From positions 1 to 64,000 of the forward strand of contig NZ_BONO01000008.1 in NCBI RefSeq assembly GCF_016862755.1: a stretch of 64,000 bases of DNA. The letters run 5' to 3'. The position numbers and the translations under genes are program-made. Of this stretch, positions 18,766 to 25,207 are shown in pieces. Under the pieces are notes generated by a model. It made no database searches. It was not told where the DNA came from and saw only the letters and a list, made by a program, of their open reading frames with translations. Position 1 is the first letter of the stretch, and each line of letters starts with the position of its first letter. Source of the DNA: Cellulomonas pakistanensis. Its GTDB lineage: Bacteria > Actinomycetota > Actinomycetes > Actinomycetales > Cellulomonadaceae.

Positions 18766-19641
18766 TCAGGTCGCCGCCGCGACGCGCCGCCGGTACCGGT
18801 CGCGGCCCCACGCCGCCGCCACCAGCGCGAGCGCGAGGGCGGCGGCCGCGCCGACGACCAGCCGGTCGCGCGCCGCGGCGCCGGTGAGCTGCCGCAGCGC
18901 CGCGCGCCGCCGGCCGGCGCCCACCGCGACGTGCCGGCGGAACACCAGCGGCGTCCAGCCCTCGGCCTCGGCCAGCCGGCGGAGCGCGCGGTCCGGGTTC
19001 ACGACGTACGGGTGCCCGACCGCCGCGAGCATGGGCGCGTCGGTGGCCGAGTCGCTGTACGCGGACGACGCGGCCAGGTCGTACCCCCGCTCGCGCGCCA
19101 GCTCCCGCATCGCCTCCGCCTTGGCCGGGCCGTAGGCGTAGAACGCGATCTCGCCGGTGTAGCGCCCGTCCGCGACGCCCATCCGGCTCGCGATGACCTC
19201 GTCGGCGCCGATCAGCTCGGCGATCGGCCGGACCAGCTCCGCGCTCGACGCGGACACGACGACGACGTCCCGGCCCGCGGCGTGGTGCTCCGCCACCAGG
19301 TCCAGCGCCTCGGCGTAGACGACCGGGCCGATCGCGTCCTGCACGCTCGCGGCGACGATCGCGGACACCCGCTCGACGTCCCAGCCCGCGACCATCGCCG
19401 ACAGCTGGGCCCGGACCCGCTCCGTCCGGCCCTCGGTCGCGCTGCCGAGCAGGAACGCGAGCTGCGCGCCCGCGGACCGCAGCATCGCCCGCCGGCTCAG
19501 CAGGCCGCCGGTCAGGAACGGCCGCGCGAAGGCGCTCGCGGCGGACGTCGCGATGACCGTCTTGTCGAGGTCGAAGAACGCGGCGGCGCGCGCGGGTGCC
19601 GCCGCGCCGGGGGGTGCGGACGAGGTGTGGCCGTGGCTCAT
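18766..19641 (-). CDS. HAD-IB family phosphatase next to Tad locus
   Basis: 291-residue HAD-superfamily subfamily IB hydrolase (SerB-like). Motif I is FFDLDKTVIATS with nucleophile Asp, motif II VVSASS, motif III lysine in GPAKAEAM and motif IV YSDSATDAPML. The C-terminal 35 residues contain a hydrophobic stretch (LVVGAAAALALALVAAAW) that could anchor it to the membrane. Start ATG at 19641 follows AGGAGGAACCC. The gene is divergent from the CpaE-like gene, the same arrangement as Rv3661 beside Rv3660c in Mycobacterium. The physiological substrate is unknown; a phosphoserine or lipid phosphate is possible. Confidence 0.85.
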   Translation of the reverse strand: MSHGHTSSAPPGAAAPARAAAFFDLDKTVIATSAASAFARPFLTGGLLSRRAMLRSAGAQLAFLLGSATEGRTERVRAQLSAMVAGWDVERVSAIVAASVQDAIGPVVYAEALDLVAEHHAAGRDVVVVSASSAELVRPIAELIGADEVIASRMGVADGRYTGEIAFYAYGPAKAEAMRELARERGYDLAASSAYSDSATDAPMLAAVGHPYVVNPDRALRRLAEAEGWTPLVFRRHVAVGAGRRRAALRQLTGAAARDRLVVGAAAALALALVAAAWGRDRYRRRVAAAT

Positions 19642-19795
19642 CGGGACGGGTTCCTCCTGGATCGAGGGTATCGAGCCGCACCGGGACGACCACAGGGCCG
19701 GCGAGCGTGCGTGGTCCACAGGAGCGGGGCCGCGGGCCGAGCGGCGCGCAGTGCGGGGCGGCAGCCTCGGGCTGGTGACGACGGAGGGACGAACG

Positions 19796-20569
19796 GTGGC
19801 GAGGACGGAGCGATCAGCCGGCGGCGCGGGCGTGGTGGGCGTCGTCGGCGCGCGCGGCGGGGCAGGGGCCACCGTCACCGGTGCCGCGCTGGCCGCCGAG
19901 CTCGCCCGCCGCGGGACGGCCGTCCTCGTCGACACCGGGGTGGGGCCGTCGCTGGACACCGTGCTGGGCCTCGAGGGCCACCCGGGGCTGCGCTGGCCCG
20001 ACCTGACGGGCGCGCGCGGGTCGGTCGACCCGGTGCTGCTCGCCGGCAACCTCATGCGCTGGGGGCGGTGCGCCGTCCTGCCGACGGACGACCAGCGGCC
20101 GGGGCCGCCGCCGACGGAGGTGCTGCCGGACGTGCTGCGGGCGCTGGCCTCCGCGTACGGGTCGGTCGTGCTGGATCTCGACCGGGCCGCGCTGCTGGCG
20201 GCCGCGGCGGGCGACGGCGGGCCGCGGGGCGACGGCGGGGACGCGGGCGCGGGTGCGGTCGGCTCGGTGCTGCTCGCCGCCTGCCGGACCGTGCTCGTCG
20301 TGGTCCCGCGCGACGTGCCCTCGGTCGCGGGCGCCCGGCTGCTGCGGGACGGGCTGGTGGGCGACGGGCGCCGCGTCGGCCTGGTCGCTCGCGGACCCGC
20401 TCCCGGCGGCCTCGGCGCGGACGAGGTCGCCGCCGCTGTAGGGCTGCCGGTGGTCGCGTCCCTGCCGTGGGCGCGGGGGCTCGGGGCCGCGGTCGACCGG
20501 GGCGTCGGCCCGGCCCTCCCGACCGCGGCCGCCCGGGCGGTGGCGCGGCTCGCCCGGAGGCTGACGTGA
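19796..20569 (+). CDS. CpaE-like (Ssd) protein of the actinobacterial Tad locus
   Basis: 257-residue ParA/MinD-like protein of the type called helicase/secretion neighbourhood CpaE-like (TIGR03815). The deviant Walker A region reads GARGGAGATVTGAALA and lacks the usual lysines, and the second strand has VLVDTG and VVLDLDR. ATP hydrolysis may therefore be weak or absent, although the fold is retained. GTG at 19796 follows GGAGGGACGAACG and is chosen over an in-frame GTG seven codons upstream. Its stop overlaps the tadA start (GTGA). In mycobacteria the homologue (Ssd) affects septum formation; here a pilus-assembly localisation role is equally likely. Confidence 0.8.
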   Translation: MARTERSAGGAGVVGVVGARGGAGATVTGAALAAELARRGTAVLVDTGVGPSLDTVLGLEGHPGLRWPDLTGARGSVDPVLLAGNLMRWGRCAVLPTDDQRPGPPPTEVLPDVLRALASAYGSVVLDLDRAALLAAAAGDGGPRGDGGDAGAGAVGSVLLAACRTVLVVVPRDVPSVAGARLLRDGLVGDGRRVGLVARGPAPGGLGADEVAAAVGLPVVASLPWARGLGAAVDRGVGPALPTAAARAVARLARRLT

Positions 20570-21813
20570 CGTCGGGCCCGGGCGCGGTCCCGGGCGCGGG
20601 GCCGGCGGGGGCGAGGGACGCGGGCGTCGACGGGCTGGTGGCGACGGTCCGGCGCCGGCTCGCCGAGGAGGGCGGGCCGGTCACCGGCGCGCGCGTGTCC
20701 GCCGCGCTCCGGGACACCGGGCGGGTGCTCGGCAGCGACGCCCTGGCCGAGCTCGACGGGGTGGTCCGGGCGGAGCTCGTCGGGGCCGGGCCGCTCCAGC
20801 CGCTGCTCGACGACCCGGCGGTGACGGACGTCCTGGTGAACGGGCCGCGCGACGTCTGGGTCGAGCGTTCCGGCCGGCTCGCCCGCGCGCCGGTCGACCT
20901 GGGCGACCCGGCGCGCGTCCGCGATCTCGCGGTCCGGCTCGCCGCGGCCGCCGGGCAGCGGCTCGACGACGCCCGGCCGGCGGCCGACGCCCGGCTGCCC
21001 GACGGGACCCGGCTGCACGCGGTGCTGCCGCCGGTGGCCGACGGCTGCACGCTGCTGTCCCTGCGCGTGGTGCGGCACCAGCCGTTCGACCTCGACGACC
21101 TGGTGCGGAGCGGCACGGTCCCCGCGGGCGTCGACGCCGTGCTGCGCGGGCTCGTGCGGGCGCGGGCGAACCTGCTCGTGTCGGGGGCCACCGGCACCGG
21201 CAAGACGACCCTGCTCTCGACCCTGCTGTCCCTCGCGGACCCCGGCGAGCGGATCGTCTGCGTCGAGGAGGCCGGCGAGCTGGCCCCGCGGCACCCCCAC
21301 GTCGTCCGCCTGCTCGCCCGCCGCCCGAACGTCGAGGGCGCCGGCGGCGTCGACCTGGCCGACCTCGTGCGGGAGTCGCTGCGGATGCGGCCCGACCGGG
21401 TCGTCCTCGGCGAGTGCCGGGGCGCGGAGGTGCGCGAGGTGCTGGGCGCCCTCAACACCGGGCACGACGGCGGCTGCACGACGGTGCACGCGAACGCCGC
21501 CGCGGACGTGCCCGCCCGGCTCGAGGCGCTCGGCGCGCTCGCCGGGCTGTCGCGCGAGGCGCTCGCGGCGCAGGCGGCCAGCGCGATCCACGCCGTCGTG
21601 CACCTGCGGCGCGACGCGGGCCGGCGCCGGGTCGCCGAGCTCGCCACCGCGGGGCGCGACCCGGCCGGGGGCAGGCTGGTCGTGCGAACCGCGCTCGCGG
21701 TCGCGTCCGACGGCACGGTCACGGCCGGGCCGGGGTGGGCGGACCTCGCCGCGCGGGCGGGGCTGGCGCCGGGCGGGGCCGGGTCCGGCCCGGCGGGGCA
21801 GGACGGGCCGTGA
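20566..21813 (+). CDS. tadA: Tad secretion ATPase TadA/CpaF
   Basis: 415-residue type II/IV secretion system hexameric ATPase that powers Tad pilus assembly. N-terminal all-alpha part (residues 1-75), then the TadA core: DVLVNGPRDVWVERSGRL, Walker A GATGTGKTT, VCVEEAGEL, Walker B RVVLGECRGAE and the His box TTVHANAA. The GTG start overlaps the previous stop by four bases. It fits the TIGR03819 helicase/secretion neighbourhood ATPase. Partners are the TadB and TadC membrane proteins that follow. Confidence 0.92.
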   Translation: MTSGPGAVPGAGPAGARDAGVDGLVATVRRRLAEEGGPVTGARVSAALRDTGRVLGSDALAELDGVVRAELVGAGPLQPLLDDPAVTDVLVNGPRDVWVERSGRLARAPVDLGDPARVRDLAVRLAAAAGQRLDDARPAADARLPDGTRLHAVLPPVADGCTLLSLRVVRHQPFDLDDLVRSGTVPAGVDAVLRGLVRARANLLVSGATGTGKTTLLSTLLSLADPGERIVCVEEAGELAPRHPHVVRLLARRPNVEGAGGVDLADLVRESLRMRPDRVVLGECRGAEVREVLGALNTGHDGGCTTVHANAAADVPARLEALGALAGLSREALAAQAASAIHAVVHLRRDAGRRRVAELATAGRDPAGGRLVVRTALAVASDGTVTAGPGWADLAARAGLAPGGAGSGPAGQDGP

Positions 21814-21934
21814 GCGGCGGGACGGGGCCGGGCCGCGCCTCGGTATCGGGGCGTGCGCTGTGCGGCGCTGCCGGGTGCGGCGTCGGGGTGCCCGGCACCG
21901 CGGAACTCGGCGGCACGCGCGCGGACCCGCGGGA

Positions 21935-22915
21935 GTGAGCGGCCCGGCCGCGCTCGTGGGGCTGCTCGTCGCGGTCGCCGTGCTGCTGGCGGCGCCGGCG
22001 GACGGGTCCGCAGGTCGACGGCTCCGCCGCGCCGACGCCAGGCCCGGTCCGTCGGATGGCGGACCAGTGGCTCCCGGGGTGGTGGCGGGGCAGCGGTCCC
22101 GGACCTGGCGGCGCGACCGGGTCGACCTGGACGCGGCACTCGGGGCGGCGGTGACCGCCGTCGCCGCCGAGGTGCGGGCGGGGCGCGCGCCGCCCGAGGC
22201 CTGGCGGGTCGTCCTGGGCGTGCCGACCGGCGCGGACGGGGTGCCGGGGGCGCAGGACGTGCTCGCGGCGCTCGGCGCGGCGCCCGCTCGGACCCGGGGC
22301 GCGTCCCCGCGCGCCGGGGCCGCTCGGCCGGCGGACCCCACGGGGGAGCGGATCCGGCGGCGGGTCGCAGGGGTGCTCGCCGCGAGCCGGCTGGCGGCGG
22401 AGCTCGGTGCGCCGGTCGCGGGCGTCCTCGACGAGTGCGCCCGGTCGCTCGCCGCCGACGCGGAGGCGGAGACCGCGGTCCGGAGCGCCCTTGCCGGCCC
22501 CCGGCAGACGACGACGCTGCTCACCTGGCTGCCGGTGCTCGGGGTCGTCCTCGGCGCGCTGCTGGGCGCCGACCTGCTGGGCATGCTGCTCGACGGCGGC
22601 GCGGGCACGGTGTGCGGGCTCGGCGGGGTCGCGCTGACCGCGCTGGGGCGCCGGTGGGTCGCGCGGATGGTCGCGGACGCGCGGGCGGCGGGCGCGGGCG
22701 GCGCCGGGCCGGCCAGTGGCGGCGCGAGGCCGCAGACGAGCGGCCCGAGGCCTCGGGGAGGCGGCGCGGGGGTGCGGGAAGGTGGCGCGGGGGTGCGGGG
22801 AGGTGGCGCGGGGGTGCGGGGAGGTGGCGCGGGGGTGCGGGGAGGTGGCGCGGGAGGGCGGGGAGGTGGCGCGGGGGTGCCGGGCGGCGCGGGCGCGGGG
22901 GACGGCGATGGCTGA
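21935..22915 (+). CDS. tadB: TadB-like membrane platform protein
   Basis: 326-residue type II secretion F-domain family protein, weakly conserved. Hydrophobic segments are VGLLVAVAVLLAAPA at the N-terminus and LTWLPVLGVVLGALLGADLLGMLL plus CGLGGVALTALG near residues 190-235. The middle part has the F-domain helices (EVRAGRAPPEAWRVVLG, ASRLAAELGAPVAGVLDECA). The last 55 residues are six in-frame heptads G-G-G-A-G-V-R from a 21-bp DNA repeat, which a TadB would not normally have. The GTG at 21935 is my choice because the membrane segment follows; a 121-base gap filled by a 42-codon ORF separates it from tadA. Confidence 0.7.
   Translation: MSGPAALVGLLVAVAVLLAAPADGSAGRRLRRADARPGPSDGGPVAPGVVAGQRSRTWRRDRVDLDAALGAAVTAVAAEVRAGRAPPEAWRVVLGVPTGADGVPGAQDVLAALGAAPARTRGASPRAGAARPADPTGERIRRRVAGVLAASRLAAELGAPVAGVLDECARSLAADAEAETAVRSALAGPRQTTTLLTWLPVLGVVLGALLGADLLGMLLDGGAGTVCGLGGVALTALGRRWVARMVADARAAGAGGAGPASGGARPQTSGPRPRGGGAGVREGGAGVRGGGAGVRGGGAGVRGGGAGGRGGGAGVPGGAGAGDGDG
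22757..22882 (+). repeat. 21-bp minisatellite at tadB 3' end
   Basis: Six contiguous 21-base units (consensus GGAGGTGGCGCGGGGGTGCGG) encode heptads in the tadB C-terminal tail. Two central copies are identical. Copy-number change would keep the reading frame. Confidence 0.85.
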
Positions 22916-23444
22916 GGCCGTGCTTGCGCTGCTCGTCGCCGCGGCCGTGCACCTGCTCCGCCCGAGCGCCCGCCACCTCGTCCCCCGTCCGCGGCTGCGG
23001 CCCGCCGCGGTGGTCGACGGCGAGGCGGTGGACGTGGTCGTCGTGGTCGACCTGCTGGCGGTGGCGGTCGCGGCCGGGGCGAGCGTGCCCGGAGCCCTTG
23101 CGGCGGTGGGCGCGGCGCTCGGCGGACCGACCGGCGCCGACCTGTCGCGGGCGGGCGCCGCGCTCCTGCTCGGCGACCCGTGGGCGGGCGCGTGGGCGCA
23201 CGCCCCGACGCTCGGCTCGGTCCTCGACGGCCTCGCCGCCGCGTGGGACACCGGCGCCGCCGCGGGCCCCGCGCTGCAGGCGACGGCCGCCACGCTGCGG
23301 CGCGAGCGGGACCGGGCAGCCCGCGAGGCCTCGGGCCGGCTCGGCGTCCGGCTCGTCGTGCCGCTGGGCGTCTGTTTCCTCCCGGCGTTCGTGCTCGTGG
23401 GTCTCGTGCCCGTCCTGGTGTCGCTCGGGCGCGGGTTGCTGTGA
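22908..23444 (+). CDS. tadC: TadC-like membrane protein
   Basis: 178-residue second F-domain platform protein. It starts with a hydrophobic helix (AEAVLALLVAAAVHLL), has DLLAVAVAAGASVPGALAAVGAAL as in TadC/GspF domains, and ends with two close helices (LVVPLGVCFLPAFVLVGLVPVLVSL). The ATG overlaps the tadB end by eight bases (ATGGCTGA), which suggests translational coupling. It is short compared with the roughly 300 residues of proteobacterial TadC but similar to mycobacterial Rv3657c-type proteins. Confidence 0.8.
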   Translation: MAEAVLALLVAAAVHLLRPSARHLVPRPRLRPAAVVDGEAVDVVVVVDLLAVAVAAGASVPGALAAVGAALGGPTGADLSRAGAALLLGDPWAGAWAHAPTLGSVLDGLAAAWDTGAAAGPALQATAATLRRERDRAAREASGRLGVRLVVPLGVCFLPAFVLVGLVPVLVSLGRGLL

Positions 23445-23688
23445 CGACCAGCCGGGCGCCGGGCGCCGCGCGTGACGGTCGCGGTTCGTCGGGTCGGACG
23501 CGGGCACGACGGCCGCCGACCAGCCGCTGCCGGCCGTGCTCGGCGGGCGGGCGCCGAGTCCTCCACAGCGCGGGCCGGGCGCTCCGTCCCCAGCGCGCGG
23601 GCACCGGGCCGGCGGCGACCCCGGCGCGGTCGGCAGGGTCGAGACGTCGGCCGACGGGCGGCCGACGCACCGAGACGGGAGGCAGCAC

Positions 23689-23955
23689 ATGAAGCAGCTG
23701 AACAGCGCCGGGAGGGCCCGGGCACGGCGGGCGGGCGTCCGAGCGGCGCGGGCGGTGCGGGGCGTGGGCGCGCTCGTCCGGCGGGCGCACGGGCGGTTCG
23801 CCGGCGTGATCCGCGACGCCGGCCTCGCGACCGCGGAGTACGCCGTGGTCATGATCGCCGCGGTGGGGTTCGCGGGGCTCCTGGTGGTGATCCTCCGCAG
23901 CTCGGAGATCCGGGAGACCCTGACCAACCTCGTCCGCGACGCGCTGTCGGTGTGA
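23689..23955 (+). CDS. Flp pilin-like peptide (DUF4244 type)
   Basis: 88-residue small protein with a basic N-terminal half (residues 1-45, many Arg) and one hydrophobic helix, GLATAEYAVVMIAAVGFAGLLVVIL, then a short amphipathic tail. The G-x-x-T-A-E-Y sequence is the type III prepilin-like cleavage and assembly signal of Flp pilins, and the family is annotated DUF4244 in actinobacteria. ATG at 23689 follows GGGAGGCAGCAC. It is preceded by a 244-base gap, so it probably has its own promoter and high expression. Likely the major pilus subunit. Confidence 0.82.
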   Translation: MKQLNSAGRARARRAGVRAARAVRGVGALVRRAHGRFAGVIRDAGLATAEYAVVMIAAVGFAGLLVVILRSSEIRETLTNLVRDALSV

Positions 23956-24419
23956 GCGGTGGCGCGATGCGGCGTGCGCGGCGCGGGGCCGCGGCGGGAC
24001 GCCGGACCGTCCGCGGCCGGTCCGGCGTCGGGCCGGCAGACGTCGGGCCGGTCGACGCCGGCACGGTCCGCGCGGCGGTCCGGTGGCGGGACCGCGGGTC
24101 GGTGACGGCGGAGCTCGCCGTGCTGCTGCCGGTCGTCGCGCTCCTGCTCGGCGTCGTCGCCGCGCTCGCGGCCTGCGCTGCGACCCAGCTCCGGTGCGCC
24201 GACGCCGCGCGCGCCGGGGCACGGGTCGCCGCGATCGGCGAGGACGACGCGGTGGTGGCGGCGGTGGCCCGGCGGGTCGCGGGGCACGGCGCGCGCGCAG
24301 CGGTCGGCCGGGACGACCCGTGGGTCGTCGTGGCGGTCGAGGCGACCGTCGGGCCGGCGCTGCCGCTGGTGGGCGGGTTGACCGTCCGCGGGTCGGCGAC
24401 GGCGCGGGTGGAGCCGTGA
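23952..24419 (+). CDS. tadE: TadE-like minor pseudopilin
   Basis: 155-residue TadE-family protein. Residues 1-47 are a basic leader, followed by RGSVTAELAVLLPVVALLLGVVAALAAC, the TadE signature in which the conserved glutamate follows the processing region. The rest (to residue 155) is a small exported domain. The GTG at 23952 overlaps the pilin stop (GTGA); an ATG five codons later is an alternative. It should be processed by a prepilin peptidase encoded elsewhere and join the pilus base. Confidence 0.8.
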   Translation: MSGGAMRRARRGAAAGRRTVRGRSGVGPADVGPVDAGTVRAAVRWRDRGSVTAELAVLLPVVALLLGVVAALAACAATQLRCADAARAGARVAAIGEDDAVVAAVARRVAGHGARAAVGRDDPWVVVAVEATVGPALPLVGGLTVRGSATARVEP

Positions 24420-24625
24420 CGTCGGGTCGGTCGGGTGGCGACAGCCGGGGTCGAGCGGTGACGTCGGGTCGCTCGGGTGGCGACAGCCGGGGTCGAGCCG
24501 TGACGTCGGGTCGGTCGGGTGGCGACGGCGCGGGTCGAGCCGTGACGTCGGGTCGGTCGGGTGGTGACGGCCGCGGTCGAGCCGTGACCACGGGTCGACC
24601 GGGTGGCGACGTCGCGGCGGGGGCT
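24416..24625 (+). repeat. 42-bp tandem repeat with a GTG in every unit
   Basis: Five contiguous 42-base units start at 24416, 24458, 24500, 24542 and 24584, each beginning GTGAC. Units 1-4 differ at only a few bases; the fifth is more divergent. They encode the 14-residue repeat VTSGRSGGDSRGRA. Each unit offers a possible GTG start in the same frame. Confidence 0.9.
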
Positions 24626-25207
24626 CGCCGGCCGCCCGCCCGACGGGAGCGACGCCCTGCGCCCGGTGACCGCGGGTCCTCCACGGTGCTGGTGCTCGCC
24701 CTCGCGGCGGCGGTTGTGCTGCTCGCGGGCGCCCTCGGGATGCTCGCGGTGGCGCAGACGGCCCGGGGTCGGGCCCAGGCGGCGGCCGACCTCGGCGCGC
24801 TCGCGGCAGGCGAGCGCCTCGTGCGCGGCCACGGCGACGCCTGCGCCGTCGCCCAGCAGGTCGTGGAGCGGAACGGCGCGACGCTCGCGGCGTGCGAGGT
24901 GCTCGGGCCTGTGACGGTGCGGGTCCGCGCCGCGGCGCCCACACCCGTCGGCGACGCGTCCGCCGAGGCGCGCGCCGGGCTGCGCGGGTCGGCCTCGGCC
25001 GGGCGGGACCTGGGCCGACGCACGCCGGGCCGACGCCCTACGGAACGACGCGGATCCGGCCGGCGCGCACCCGACGGACCGGACCGGTGCCCGCCGGGCC
25101 GACGCGCTCGGGATCTGCGCGCGCCCGACGGGCCGGGTCGCGGACGAGGCGGTCCGGGCCGGCCCTGGTCAGCCCGGCCCGGCCGAGACAGTCCGGGCCG
25201 GCCCCGG
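24416..25207 (+). CDS. TadE-like/Rv3654c-type protein, 3' end unclear
   Basis: Helicase/secretion neighbourhood TadE-like protein (TIGR03816 type). After an unusual repeat-coded N-terminus (VTSGRSGGDSRGRA units) the conserved part reads RGSSTVLVLALAAAVVLLAGALGMLAVAQTARGRAQAAADLGALAAG, with an exported domain containing a Cys pair. It starts with GTG overlapping the tadE stop (GTGA). In relatives the protein ends shortly after VRVRAA...A-A-R-A-G. Here no in-frame stop follows, and the frame runs on antisense through the helicase gene to 28726. The end given is the helicase stop, used as a practical limit. A lost stop, frameshift or sequence error is likely. Confidence 0.6.

Noticed and set aside
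24416..24625. CRISPR-like array
   Set aside because: The 42-bp units are contiguous, in frame with a Tad gene, and lack unique spacers.
18766..25023. 2085-codon minus-strand frame running through the Tad genes
   Set aside because: Only the last 291 codons (HAD phosphatase) have family motifs and a ribosome-binding site. The rest is Arg/Pro/Ala-rich antisense of tad genes, normal at this GC content.
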